Positions 30,559-41,483 of a DNA stretch of 64,000 nt are shown here, piece by piece. Every line of letters starts with the position of its first letter. The stretch's first letter is position 1. Under the pieces are notes generated by a model that ran no database searches, was not told where the DNA came from, and was given only the letters and a program-made list of their open reading frames with translations. This stretch comes from Cryobacterium breve (GTDB lineage Bacteria > Actinomycetota > Actinomycetes > Actinomycetales > Microbacteriaceae), in contig NZ_CP075584.1 of NCBI RefSeq assembly GCF_027594785.1, positions 372,001-436,000 on the forward strand. Reading direction: 5' to 3'. Made by a program: the position numbers and the translations under genes.

Positions 30559-32121
30559 TCACGGGTGGAATGGCCAGAAGACGGGGACCAGGAAGGTGGC
30601 CCCGGCGATGAAGAGCAGCAGGAGGGGCAGCCCGAGTTTCCAGTAGTCTCCGAACCGGTACGCGCCCGGTCCCATCACCATGGTGTTGGCCGGGGTCGCG
30701 ACCGGCGTGAGGAACGACGCCGCGGCGGCGACAGTGACGCCCATCAGCAGCGGGAGCGGCGAGATCCCGGTTTCGGTCGCGATGGCGATGGCGATCGGAC
30801 CGAGGATCAGGGCGGTGGCCATATTGCTGATCAGTTGCCCGAGCACGCTCGTGACGACGGCGATACCGAGGAGGAGCAGGTACGGGCTCGAGGTGCCGAC
30901 GGCGGCGACGAGGCCATTCGCGATGGCGTCGGCCGCACCGGAAACCTGGATCGCGGTCGACAGCGGAATCATCCCGCCGACGAGGATCAGCGTGGTCCAC
31001 GAGATCGAGCGATGTGCCTGGGCCACCGTGAGCACCCGCAGCAGCACCATGGCCGTCGCGGCGGCCATGGCGGCCACGGCGGCAGGCACGATGCCGGTGG
31101 CGAGCAGGATGACCATGCCGGCCAGGATCACGAGTGCCGTCGAGGCGCGCGGCCCCATCGGCACGGCCTGGCGGCGGATCAGCTGGGGTGCGTCGACGAC
31201 GACGACGTTGGGGTCCGCGGTGTTCTGGTCGAGCGCCTGCCAGGTTCCGCGGAGCAGCAGCACGTCCCCCTCGGCGAGGACGGCGGTGGTCAGGTCCTCC
31301 CCGCTGCGCTGGATCGCGATGACGACAAGCTCCCCGCTGTCTGTCACCATTCCCGTGAAGACACTTTCTCCGACGAAGGACGAACGGGGTGCGATGACGA
31401 CCTCTGTGACACCGTTCTTCCGGTTCAGGAGGCTTCCGGCGTCCTCGAGCGAGTACTGCGCGGCGAGGGTACGCGCGTGGTCGCTGAGGTCCTTGGGTGC
31501 GACCTCGGCAGCTCGGTCCGGCAGGAGTCGTGGGCCGAGGAAAACGGTGACCAGAATGGTTCCGGCCACGAGCGGGAGGCCGACGAGACCGAATTCGAAG
31601 AATCCGAACGGGGCATGCCCGGTGCTGACCGCGAGCTCGGAGACGAGCACGTTGACCGGGGTCCCGGTCAGCACGAGCAGCGACCCGGCGTGTGCGCCGA
31701 AGGCGAGCGGCATTAGCATCCGGGACGGAGGCTGCCGGATCCGGATCGCGAGCACGACGACCATCGGGAGCAGGGACGCGACGGCGCCGTTGACACTGAT
31801 CAGGGCCGTCACGACCGCAACGAGCAGCATCACGAACGTCACGACGATGCGCTGGTTCGTTCCGGTGCGTTTGGTGAGCTGCTGGCCGGCCCAGGTGGTC
31901 ACCCCGGTCGCGTCGAGTGCTTCGCTGACGACGAAGAGGGCCGCGATGAAGACGATGACCGGGTCACCGAACCCCGCGAGGGTCTGCTCGAAGGAGAGCA
32001 CCCCGGTCAGGAACAGCGACAGGGCGACGCCGATGGCGACGATCTCCACGGGAACCGCGTTCCAGACGAAGAGCACGATCGCGGCCAGAAGCACGATCAG
32101 GGTGATCGAGATGTCACCCAC
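30559..32121 (-). CDS. SLC13-type anion permease with RCK/TrkA-C domain
   Basis: A 520-residue integral membrane carrier. N-terminal helices (ISITLIVLLAAIVLFVWNAVPVEIVAIG) and LISVNGAVASLLPMVVVLA belong to the divalent anion/Na+ symporter (ArsB/CitT/SLC13) fold, with LTGTPVNVLVSELA as the first helix-hairpin substrate site. A central cytoplasmic TrkA-C-like domain (about 205-305) is followed by the second membrane half. Substrate could be sulfate, dicarboxylate or another anion. It is upstream of the SHOCT and AI-2E genes, with a 54-base gap. Confidence 0.85.
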   Translation of the reverse strand: MGDISITLIVLLAAIVLFVWNAVPVEIVAIGVALSLFLTGVLSFEQTLAGFGDPVIVFIAALFVVSEALDATGVTTWAGQQLTKRTGTNQRIVVTFVMLLVAVVTALISVNGAVASLLPMVVVLAIRIRQPPSRMLMPLAFGAHAGSLLVLTGTPVNVLVSELAVSTGHAPFGFFEFGLVGLPLVAGTILVTVFLGPRLLPDRAAEVAPKDLSDHARTLAAQYSLEDAGSLLNRKNGVTEVVIAPRSSFVGESVFTGMVTDSGELVVIAIQRSGEDLTTAVLAEGDVLLLRGTWQALDQNTADPNVVVVDAPQLIRRQAVPMGPRASTALVILAGMVILLATGIVPAAVAAMAAATAMVLLRVLTVAQAHRSISWTTLILVGGMIPLSTAIQVSGAADAIANGLVAAVGTSSPYLLLLGIAVVTSVLGQLISNMATALILGPIAIAIATETGISPLPLLMGVTVAAAASFLTPVATPANTMVMGPGAYRFGDYWKLGLPLLLLFIAGATFLVPVFWPFHP

Positions 32122-32171
32122 GAGTGCTCCCCGGGATCCCGAGGGCGGCGTCGCCGCGTGGCCTCGCCATC

Positions 32172-33846
32172 TCAGTGTGCCGATTTGTCCAGGTCGGCGT
32201 CATCGGTTTCTGTGCCGCTTGAGAGGACGGCGGGGATGTCCCCGGGGAGGTAGTCGGGCATCCGTCCGGCGGGGATGATGGCGAGGAGTGCGATGCCTGC
32301 GAGGCCGAGCAGGGAGATCTGCAGGGCGCGGAGCCGGGCGTCTTCGTTGATGGCGATGCCTTCAGCGATCTGGTCCGGGGTCGCGGATGTCTGGCCCAGG
32401 ACCGTTTCGAGCTGGTCGTTGGTGACGAAGTTGACGCTGTCGAGCGGCACCTGTGCGGTCAGTTCGGGAGGCAGTGTCGGGCTGCTGGCGACGCTCGCCG
32501 CGATGATCGACCCGAGGATGCCGACGGCGAAGACGCTCGCGACGGCGATGCCGACGCTGCCGGAGATGTTGTGCACGAGGCCGCGCCAGGCGCCCACGTC
32601 TCCGGCGAGGCGTTTCGGGGCGGCGGACAGCAGAGTGTTGAACACGAGGGCGACGATGGCGCCCTGGCCGAGGCCGAGGATGATCAGGCCCACGATCACG
32701 AAGAACTGTTCCCAATCGTTGCGGATCGTGAAAGCGAGGAGGGTGAGCCCAGCCGCGACGACGACGAACCCGACCCGGCCGATCCGGTGCGGCGGGTACC
32801 GCTTGTACAGGGTCGCGACCACGGAGCCTGGCGATGAAGATCGACAGGGTGTACGGGATGATCGAGATCGAGGTCTGGAAACTCGACCGGCCCTGCACGA
32901 TCTGGATGTACAACGGGATCAGGAAGTTCGCCGCCGTGCCCACGAACAGCATCGCGGCCATCGCGAACGTCGTCGCTTTCTCGGGGCCGGACTTCAGCAC
33001 CTCGAGGTCGAAGATCTGCGGAAGGTGCGCGGCTTTCCGCCGACGCAACCACACGAAGAACCCCTGCCCGCCGATCGCCCCGAGCAGGATCAGGATCGGT
33101 GCCGGCGACACCCCCAGCATCGCGAACGGTGCCGCGGGCGTCGCCAGGAGCACCCCCCAGGAATTCAGTCCACTGAACCCGAAGCTCAGCAGGATGATCG
33201 ACCCCGCCGCGAGGAACGCGCCGACCCAGTCGATCACCACCCCGGGCTGGGGCGGGACGACCTTCAACCGGAAACTCAACAGCAGGTTCACCGCCGCGAG
33301 CACCACGATCAGGGCGAAGGAATACCGCCACCGGATCGTGGACGCGAACGTCCCCGCGATCAGCAGCGCGAGCACCCCGGCCGCGGGAATCGCCGCGGCG
33401 AGGAACCCGATCGACCGGGCCTGCTGCTCACCCGAATAGTTCGCGGCGATGAACACCACCAGGGCCGGAGCGATCAACGCGATCACCGCACCCGACGCGG
33501 CCTGCGCGATGAACAACATCGCCGGGCTCACACTCACCGCGACGGCCGCCATCGCGAGTCCGTGGATCACGACCGCGATCTGGAACACCCGGCGCGACCC
33601 GAACTTCGCCCCCAGCTTCGCCCCCAACAGTATGAACGCCGCCATCGCGAACGTGCCCGCCGTGATCGCCGTCCCCACACTTGTCGCCGGAGTATTCAGA
33701 TCCGTCGTGATGCCCTGCATCGACACCGTCAACGCATTCACCGCGAACGACGCCTGAATCTGTGTGAGCACCACCACGATCAACGGCAACCACGACGCCG
33801 TGACTGTGTCGGCGGTACCCCCCGGTGCGATGTTCTGTGAGGACAC
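32172..33846 (-). CDS. MFS drug exporter, DHA2 (EmrB/QacA) type (one AGCT insertion)
   Basis: A 14-helix proton-linked exporter, 557 residues after correction. Helix 1 (WLPLIVVVLTQIQASFAVNALTVSMQGI) and the early loop GAKLGAKFGSRRVFQIAV are typical; helix 5 region GAVIALIAPALVVFIAANY resembles the family motif C area. The break is at 32827/32828 (GAGCCTG on the plus strand). Correction gives SIFIASSVVATLYKRYPPHRIG. It starts at GTG 33846 and diverges from an AraC-type regulator that probably controls it. Confidence 0.87.
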
Positions 33847-33919
33847 GAGTCACGCTCCCAACTGATTTCTGTGCGAGTGGTTGCCAGACTAGGGCCACGG
33901 TTTCGGCGTGCGGCGGAGT

Positions 33920-33955
33920 TGGCGCGAAACTGCGCCTGTGCTGGCGCAAAACCGC
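33920..33955. promoter_or_regulatory. Direct repeat in the exporter/AraC intergenic region
   Basis: TGGCGCGAAACTGC (33920-33933) and TGGCGCAAAACCGC (33942-33955) match at 12 of 14 positions and start 22 bases apart, two helical turns. This is the usual layout of AraC-family operators, between the divergent exporter and regulator genes. Confidence 0.5.
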
Positions 33956-34069
33956 TGCGGGGGTGCGAGGCCGTGACGCTGCAGTCCGGAGTCAACTCGT
34001 GAAGCATTGTGTTCCCGTTTGGGGGGCGATATTCTGCCGTTCTGTAAGAGAGCGCAGTCAGGGGTTCGG

Positions 34070-35093
34070 ATGTGGGTGCCAGTGCCGAGCGACGCGGTGC
34101 GGCGTCTCACGGTGCAGTCAGGCATCCCGGTTCCCCTTCCCGACCACGCTGTCGGCTCCCTCCGGCAACGCCTCGAGGTCCCGGAAGAGGGAGTGTTCCA
34201 TTTTTCGGCGACCAGGAAGGCGATCGGCAACACGACCGTGACGCTCGCCACCCAATCGGCCTTCCGGTATTCCGGGGGCACCAATTCCACCGCGAGCGCC
34301 CTGCACGTCGGCTTCGTTCTCAACGGCAGCATGACGATCGGACTCGGTCACCACCCGCCCCAGCGGTTCAGCCCGATCAGCGCCTACGTGATGCCTGCGG
34401 GGGTCGCGTCGTCCGTCCAGGCCACGGAGGTCACAAGGGGACTCGGCATCCAGCTGCCCCAGGCCCGCCTGACAGCCCGGGGGATCCAGCTCGCGGGCGA
34501 ACGTCCGCGCCTCGAACGGTCGGCGTCCCTCGCTGCGCCCTTGCGGGTGCTGGCCCTCGCGGTCGTCGAAGCGGCCTGGACACCGACGGCCATCGGAGCA
34601 TCGGTCACGGAGCGGACGATCGAGGACCTCGTGGTCGGCATGTTCCTGGAGGGCGAAGGGTATGCTATGGACAGCATCGACCTCCGGGCGGGCCTGCGCA
34701 TGCGCGCCGTCGCCCACATCGCGGCCCGGCACCGGAACCGGGACCTCAGCCCGTCCGTCGTGGCCGCGCAGGCTGGGGGTGTCCCTGCGGCACCTGCAGC
34801 GGGCGTTCGAAGGCGGGGGCAGCACCGTCGCGGCGGAGATCAGCCGGTGTCGCGCGGAGTCGGCCGCACAGTTGTTGCTCGCACCGCGCACGGCGGGGCT
34901 CACGATCGCAGACATCGCGACACGTTCCGGGTACACCTCGGCCTTCGAGCTTCGCGCCGGGTTCCGCGCACGCTACGGCGTCCTGCCCTCCCAGTTCCGC
35001 GGCGGCGGCATGGCGCTGCCGGCGACACGAGCGTCCGGACGTGCAGAGTCCCCGGTCCCCGGCCAGTATTCTTGGGATGGTGAGTTCTTCTGA
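34070..35093 (+). CDS. AraC family transcriptional regulator (one AGCT insertion)
   Basis: A 340-residue regulator with an N-terminal AraC-binding-like sensor region (FHFSATRKAIGNTTVTLAT, then HVGFVLNGSMTIGLG) and a C-terminal pair of helix-turn-helix motifs: VVAAQLGVSLRHLQRAFEGGG and TIADIATRSGYTSAFELRAGFRARYGVLPSQFR. The second is the AraC signature. The break lies in the first motif at 34771/34772 (CAGGCTG for CAGCTG). ATG 34070 is preferred to TTG 34007 because AGGGG lies just upstream. Its 3' end overlaps the parE start by 17 bases. Confidence 0.87.
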
Positions 35094-37162
35094 CTATTCC
35101 GCCCGCCACCTCTCGGTACTCGAAGGCCTCGAGGCCGTGCGCAAGCGCCCCGGGATGTACATCGGCTCGACGGACTCCCGGGGGTTGATGCACTGCCTCT
35201 GGGAGATCATCGACAACTCCGTCGATGAGGCGCTCGGCGGTTTCGGTGCCGGGATCGATATCGTGCTGCACCCGGACGCGAGCGTCGAGGTCAGCGACAC
35301 TGCACGCGGTATCCCCGTGGACATCGAACCGAAGACAGGACTGACCGGCGTCGAGGTCGTGTTCACCAAGCTGCACGCCGGCGGCAAGTTCGGCGGCGGT
35401 TCCTATGCGGCATCGGGCGGCCTGCACGGAGTCGGCGCGTCCGTCGTCAACGCCCTCTCGGAGCGCCTCGACGTGGAGGTCGACAGGGACGGCAAGACCT
35501 GGGCGATGTCGTTCCACCGCGGTGAACCCGGACTGTTCGCCGACACCGGGGAGAAGAGCCCGGACGCACCCTTCACCCCCTTCGAGCACCAGAGCGAACT
35601 CCGTGTGATCGGCAAGGTCCGTCGCGGTGTCACGGGAACCCGCATCCGCTATTGGGCCGACCGCCAGATCTTCACCAAGGGCGCGACGTTCCAGACCGAG
35701 GAACTGCTCGAACGGGCCCGGCAGACGGCGTTCCTCGTTCCCGGGCTCGCCCTGTCCATTGACGATCGCCGCGGCGATGAGCCCGTTGTCGAGGTGTTCC
35801 GGTTCGAGGGCGGCATCTCCGAATTCGTCGAGCACCTCTCAACGGATGCCGCCATCACGGACACCTGGCGCCTTACCGGCCACGGCACATTCACCGAGAC
35901 CGTTCCGGTGTTGATGCCGACGGGTGCCATGGTCCCGACCGAACTTGTCAGGGACTGCGCCGTCGATATCGCGCTTCGCTGGGGGACCGGCTACGACACG
36001 ATCGTCCGCAGCTTTGTGAACATCATCGCGACCCCCAAGGGCGGCACCCACCAGGCCGGTTTCGACGCCGGGCTGATCAAATTCCTCCGGGCGCAGGTCG
36101 AGTCTCAACGCGCGCAGGCTCAAGATGGGCTCAGACAAGCTGGAAAAGGACGATGTCATGGCAGGGCTCACCGCCGTGCTCACCGTGCGCCTGCCCGAGC
36201 CGCAGTTCGAAGGACAGACGAAGGAGGTCCTCGGAACGCCGGCTGTGCGCGCGATCGTCGCGAACGTCGTCGCGCAGGCGATGAACGAACGGTTCGTCTC
36301 GACCCGGCGCGACGACAAGACCCAGGCGGCCGTGCTGCTCGACAAGATCGTCGCCGAGATGAAGTCGCGTATTTCCGCGCGCGCCCACAAGGAGACGCAG
36401 CGGCGCAAGAACGCCCTGGAAAGCTCCTCGCTGCCCGCGAAGCTCGTCGACTGCCGCAGCAACGACGTGCTCAACAGTGAGCTGTTCATCGTCGAGGGCG
36501 ACTCGGCGCTCGGCACCGCCAAGCTTGCGCGCGACAGCGAGCATCAGGCGCTTCTGCCCATCCGGGGAAAGATCCTGAACGTGCAGAAGGCGTCCGTCGC
36601 CGACATGCTCTCCAATCTCGAGTGCGCCTCGATCATCCAGGTGATCGGCGCCGGCTCCGGCCGCAGCTTCGACCTCTCGGCGGCGCGCTACGGCAAGGTC
36701 ATCATCATGAGCGATGCGGATGTCGACGGCGCTCACATCCGCACCCTGCTGCTGACCCTGTTCTTCCGGTACATGCGCCCGATGATCACCGAGGGGCGGG
36801 TGTTCGCCGCAGTGCCGCCCCTGCACAGGGTGGTCGTGATGAACCCGGGCTCGAAGCCCAATGAGACCATCTACACCTACTCGGAGCCCGAACTGCACAG
36901 CGTGCTCGCGGCCCTGAAGAAGAGCGGCAAGCGGTACCAGGATCCGATCCAGCGGTACAAGGGGCTCGGCGAGATGGACGCGGACCAGCTGGCGACGACG
37001 ACGATGGAGAGATCGCACCGGATGCTCCGCCGCGTGCGGGTCGCCGATGCCGAGCAGGCCGGCAAGGTCTTCGAACTCCTGATGGGCAACGACGTCGCCC
37101 CGCGCAAGGAGTTCATCATCGACAGCTCTGACAAGCTCAGCAGGGACCGCATCGACGTGTAA
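35077..37162 (+). CDS. parE: DNA topoisomerase IV subunit B / GyrB-like (one AGCT insertion)
   Basis: ATPase subunit of a type IIA topoisomerase; with the ParC encoded nearby it would decatenate chromosomes. The 694-residue restored protein has the GHKL ATPase motifs (EIIDNSVDEAL, SDTARGIPVD, SGGLHGVGASVVNAL), the transducer, and the TOPRIM domain with EGDSALGTAK and MSDADVDGAHIR, then QRYKGLGEMDADQLATTTM. The break at 36117/36118 (CAGGCTC) falls between the transducer and TOPRIM; correction reads RAQLKMGSDKLEKDDV. ATG 35077 precedes VSSSDYSARHLSVLEGLEAVR, the family opening. Confidence 0.93.
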
Positions 37163-37171
37163 TGCCTGATC

Positions 37172-37192
37172 TGCGGTGATATGGTCACCGCA
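37172..37192. terminator. Hairpin just after parE
   Basis: TGCGGTGA (37172-37179) pairs with TCACCGCA (37185-37192) around a 5-base loop, 10 bases past the parE stop. There is no T run, so it is a weak terminator candidate. Confidence 0.4.
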
Positions 37193-37234
37193 CACTGCCG
37201 GCATTGGCGCCGGCACAGGCGGAGGGCGCAACAG

Positions 37235-38011
37235 ATGAACACTCAGGCGGACCAGGCACCGTTCCAGCCGGCACGATTCAGCGGCCGGACCATCATCGTG
37301 ACCGGGGCGGGCAGCGGCATCGGAAGGGCGACGGCGCTCCGGCTCCTCAGTGAGGGCGCCCGGGTCATCGCCGCCGACATCTCCGCCGAGCGACTCGCCG
37401 TGCTGCAGGAGGATGGCGGAAGCGATCGGCTCGTCGGCGTGACCGGCGACGTGAGCCTGCAGGCTGACGTCGACGCGCTCTTCCTGGCCGCGGGCCCCAC
37501 GGTCGACGGGCTGGTCAACAATGCCGGGATCATGGACTCGTTCCTGCCGACCGCCGAGATCACCGATGAGGTCTGGGACCGGGTCTTCCGGGTCAACGTG
37601 ACGTCGCAGATGCGGCTGATGCGCGCCGTGCTTCCCGGCATGGTCTCGGCCGGTTTCGGGCGAATCGTGAACATCGCAAGCGAGGCGGGCATCCGCGCCG
37701 GGGCGTCCGGCACGACGTACAGTGCGTCCAAGCATGCCGTGATCGGACTGACCAAGAGCACTGCGCTGTTCTACGGGCCGAAGGGGGTGCGGTGCAACGC
37801 GGTCGCTCCCGGCGCGGTCAAGACGAACATCGAGGCTCCGTTCCTCTCCGCGTGGGCCGCTGAGCGCCTGGGACCGATCATGCAGACGACCATTCCGGCC
37901 CCCGCGGAGCCGGAGGAACTCGCCGCGTCCATTTGCTGGTTGCTGAGCGAGGACTCACCCAACGTCAACGGCGCCGTCCTGATGTCCGACGGCGGCTGGT
38001 CGACGATCTAG
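37235..38011 (+). CDS. SDR-family oxidoreductase
   Basis: A 258-residue classical short-chain dehydrogenase. TGAGSGIGRATAL is the cofactor glycine motif, AADIS follows beta-2 with Asp (suggesting NAD preference), NNAGIMDS is the NAG motif, and the catalytic Ser and Tyr-x-x-x-Lys are in IVNIASEAG and TYSASKHAV. The C terminus NGAVLMSDGGWSTI is typical. A GGAGGG site lies upstream of ATG 37235. Substrate unknown. It separates parE from parC together with a second SDR gene on the other strand. Confidence 0.9.
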   Translation: MNTQADQAPFQPARFSGRTIIVTGAGSGIGRATALRLLSEGARVIAADISAERLAVLQEDGGSDRLVGVTGDVSLQADVDALFLAAGPTVDGLVNNAGIMDSFLPTAEITDEVWDRVFRVNVTSQMRLMRAVLPGMVSAGFGRIVNIASEAGIRAGASGTTYSASKHAVIGLTKSTALFYGPKGVRCNAVAPGAVKTNIEAPFLSAWAAERLGPIMQTTIPAPAEPEELAASICWLLSEDSPNVNGAVLMSDGGWSTI

Positions 38012-38031
38012 CGAACGCCGGTCTGCGGCGC

Positions 38032-38736
38032 TCAGGCGGGTGGGGCGAACGCGGAACTGGGCAGGTCGCGCTCCCCGGCGGCGATGGCGGCGACGATCCG
38101 CGCCGCGACGTCCCCTGGGTGGAGACCGGCAGGGAAGGCGGGCGCGACGCCTGAGATCGGGTGGTCGGCGAGACCTGTTTCGGTGTGGCCTGGGCGGGCG
38201 TCCATCACGCGGATGCCGCTGCGCCGAAGTTCTCGCCCTGCGGCCTGGCCGAATGCGGCGAGGGCGGCCTTGGAGGCCGAGTATGCAGCGAGGCCGGCGG
38301 TCGGGCTCTCGCTCACGACGCCGCTGAGAGTCACGAAGAAGGGTTCCCTTCCGGCGGCCGCGGATGCCGCGAGGCTGTCCGTCGCGGCGCGGAGAAGCCG
38401 GATGGGCGCGAGCGCGTTGACGGTGAAGAGTTCCTCGAGGGTGGCGTCCGTGAGCGTTCGGGCCGGCCCGAACGCGACGACACCCGCCGCGTTGACGACG
38501 CCGTCGAGCCCTCCGTTGGCCAGGACTGCGCGCGCGACGAGGGCGTCGACGGCCGGAGCGTCGGTCAGGTCGCCCGTGACGATGGTGCCGGGGATCCCGA
38601 GGGCTTCGAGCCTGGCCGCGTCACGCCCGGCCAGGACGAGCGTCGCGCCGGCGGCGGAGAGCTGCCTGGCGATTTCGCGGCCGAGGCCGCCCGTCGCGCC
38701 GACGACGAGGACGACAGAGCCGGGAAGTGTAGTCAT
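38032..38736 (-). CDS. SDR-family oxidoreductase
   Basis: A 234-residue short-chain dehydrogenase. VVGATGGLGREIA is the cofactor motif, LAGRDAARLEAL places Arg after beta-2 (NADPH-like), NAAGVVAFGP is the NAG-like motif, and the catalytic Ser and YSASKAAL are present. GHTETGLADHPISG is typical of the short-fatty-acid or DltE-like branch. Substrate unknown. It is convergent with the preceding SDR, 20 bases apart. Confidence 0.88.
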   Translation of the reverse strand: MTTLPGSVVLVVGATGGLGREIARQLSAAGATLVLAGRDAARLEALGIPGTIVTGDLTDAPAVDALVARAVLANGGLDGVVNAAGVVAFGPARTLTDATLEELFTVNALAPIRLLRAATDSLAASAAAGREPFFVTLSGVVSESPTAGLAAYSASKAALAAFGQAAGRELRRSGIRVMDARPGHTETGLADHPISGVAPAFPAGLHPGDVAARIVAAIAAGERDLPSSAFAPPA

Positions 38737-38820
38737 CCGAACACTGTAGCCGGGAGAGCCGGGAGAGCCGGGCGGGCGGAACGCTCAGACCGCCGGGGCC
38801 GCCCGGACCGACGGGCGGGA

Positions 38821-41376
38821 TCAGGCGATCCGGGCACCGATCGTGCCGATCAGGGCTTCGAGCATCGTTCCAGAGGCATCGCGCCGTGCCCCCGTCTCCG
38901 GAAGGGTGCGCGGCGATCCATCCGGACCGACCGCACGGGCCGGCATCGGACCGACCCAGGCGACCGCGATGGCGTCCTCTCCCTTGAGGAAGCGATGGGC
39001 GCGGACGCCGGACGTCGCGCGCCCCTTCGCGGGGAATTCGGTGAACTCGGAGACCTTGGCGCTGCCCGGGTCTGTGCCGGCGAGGGTGTGGCTGGACGCG
39101 GCGACGGTCGCGACGACGGCGGTCTCCGCGTCGTCGGCCGGCAGGCTCGTGAAGAACACGGCCCGCGCATCCGCCGCGAGCTTGATCCCGGCCATGCCGC
39201 CGGCGAGCCGACCCTGCGGCCGCACCGACGCCGCCGGGAAGCGCAGGAGCCTGGGCGTCGGACGTGACGAAGATGAGTTCGTCGTCCTCCGCGCCCTGCA
39301 CGGCGCCGATCACGGCGTCCTTCGGCTTGAGCTGGATGATCTCGAAGTCCGGTCGGTTGGCCCAGTCGCCGGCGACGACGCGCTTGACGGTCCCGAACGC
39401 CGTTCCGAGTGCGATGGAGCGGTCGGACTCGAGGGACACGAGCGCGAGCACCGTCTCGGACCGGTCGGTCAGGCCCAGGTAGTCGGCCACGCGTACGCCT
39501 GCCCCGAGCTGGATGGACGTGGGAGGCATGACCGGCAGGTCGACCGGTGTGAACCGGATGAGCCTGCCGCGGCTCGTGACGGCGCCGACCTCGGCGCGGC
39601 TCGTCGTGTCGAGGGTCCCGAGAACGGCGTCGTGCTTGCTGCGGCGCTGGGTCGGCACGGTCCTGGTGCGGGGCGCGGATGCCGCATCACCGGTCTCGGT
39701 CTGGGCGGTCTCAGTGTGGAGCGGATCGAGATCGAAGGGGTTGTCATCGGCGGGCCCGATGGCGGCGAGGTCGACCCTGGCGATGCGGCCGGTCGCACTC
39801 AGGTAGACCCGGGTCGGCGTGTCGGTGAGTTCGAGCACCGGGGCGTTGCGTTTGGCGACGGCGCCGGCGATGCTCGGCTTCGCCTCGGTGAGGAGGGTGC
39901 GGCGGGGCGTGCCGAACTTCTCGGCGACGGCGGCGAGCTCGTCGGAGACGAGGGTGCGGATGGCCTGCTTGCTCCCGAGCAGCTTTTCCAGGAGGGCGAT
40001 CTCGGCGAGGAGCCTGGTCGCGTTCGGCCTCGAGCCTCGATCTGGGAGAAACGGGTGAGGCGGCGCAGCCGGAGTTCGAGGATGTACTCGGCCTGGATCT
40101 GGCTCAGGCTCAGAAGACGTCGATCAGGCGCGTGCGGGCCTGCTCGGTGTCGTCGCTCGTGCGGATCACCTGGATGACCTCGTCGATGTCGACGATGGCG
40201 ACGAGAAGGCCCTCGACGAGGTGCAGTCGTTCCTTGCGCCTGGCCAGGCGGTAGGCGCTGCGCCGGGTGACGACCTCGATCCGGTGGCCGACGTAGACGG
40301 AGAGGAGCTCGCGCAGGCCGAGGGTCTGCGGTCCGCCGTCCACGAGGGCGACCGCGTTGATGTTGAAGGAGTCTTCGAGGGGGGTGTACCGGTAGAGCTG
40401 CTCCAGAACGGCCAGGGGGCTGAAGCCGGTCTTGATGCCGATCACGAGCCGCAAGCCATGGGTGCGGTCGGTGAGGTCCGTGACGTCGGAGATGCCGCTG
40501 AGCTTCTTGGACGTGACGCCGTCCTTGATCTTTTCGATGACCCGCTCCGGGCCGACGAGATAGGGGAGTTCGGTGACGACCAGGCCCGATTTCCGGGCCG
40601 TGATGGCCTCGACGGAGACCTTTGCGCGAGTCTTGAAACTGCCGCGGCCCGTGAGGTAGGCGTCCTTGATCCCGGCGAGGCCGACGATCGTGCCCCCGGT
40701 CGGCAGGTCGGGACCCGGCACGTATTCCATCAGGCTCGTCGAGCGTCGCGTCGGGGTGGGCGAGCAGGTGCCGGGCCGCGCCGACGACTTCGATGAGGTT
40801 GTGCGGCGCCATGTTGGTCGCCATTCCGACGGCGATGCCCGCTGCCCCGTTGACGAGCAGGTTCGGGTACGCGGCGGGGAGCACGTCCGGCTGGGTCAGC
40901 TGGTTGTCGTAGTTCGGGACGAAGTCGACGACGTCTTCGTCGAGGTTCTCCGTCATCGCGAGGGCGGGGGCTGCGAGGCGCGCCTCGGTGTACCGCGGTG
41001 CGGCGGGGCCGTCGTCGAGGGAACCGAAGTTGCCGTGGCCGTCGATGAGGGGCACGCGGAGGGTGAAGGCCTGGGCCATCCGCACGAGCGCGTCGTAGAT
41101 GGCGGTGTCGCCGTGCGGGTGCAGCTTCCCCATCACCTCGCCGACGACGCGCGCCGACTTCACGTGGCCCTTGTCCGGACGCAGGCCCATCTCGGCCATC
41201 TGGTAGAGGATCCGGCGCTGCACGGGCTTGAGGCCGTCCCTCGCGTCCGGGAGGGCACGGGAGTAGATCACCGAGTACGCGTACTCCAGGAACGATCCCT
41301 GCATCTCCGTCGAGACGTCGACGTCCTCGATGCGTTCGGTGAAAGCTGCGGGCGGGGTAGCGGGTGTGCGGCTCAT
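38821..41376 (-). CDS. parC: DNA topoisomerase IV subunit A / GyrA-like (multiple insertions)
   Basis: Cleavage subunit of the type IIA topoisomerase, partner of ParE. The N terminus has [29 protein letters not shown], and the catalytic Tyr lies in APRYTEARL with DDGPAA before it. A GyrA-box-like C-terminal beta-propeller follows. The text is cut into many frames. Extra bases lie at 39250/39251, 40013/40014, 40035/40036, 40107/40108 and 40733/40734, all in AGCT, plus one more at about 40112. Removing six bases gives an open frame of 849 residues, with [33 protein letters not shown] over the worst patch. No stop remains, so this is very unlikely to be a real pseudogene. Confidence 0.9.
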
Positions 41377-41483
41377 TCGTGAATTCTGCTTGGGGTGCTC
41401 CGGTGGCAGGACCAGCGGCACGATCGGGTGGGCGCGCAGGCTGCGCGCCAGTGCAGGGCCCGGTCCGTGACAGACTTGACCCA

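Noticed and set aside
38749-38775. Short GCCGGGAGA repeat after the second SDR start
   Set aside because: Only about three short copies, with no gene, hairpin or recognised site; too weak to list as a feature.
38821-41376. parC as a true pseudogene
   Set aside because: All six shifts are removable one-base additions, five of them in AGCT; no in-frame stop remains and parE and the rest of the window show the same error type.
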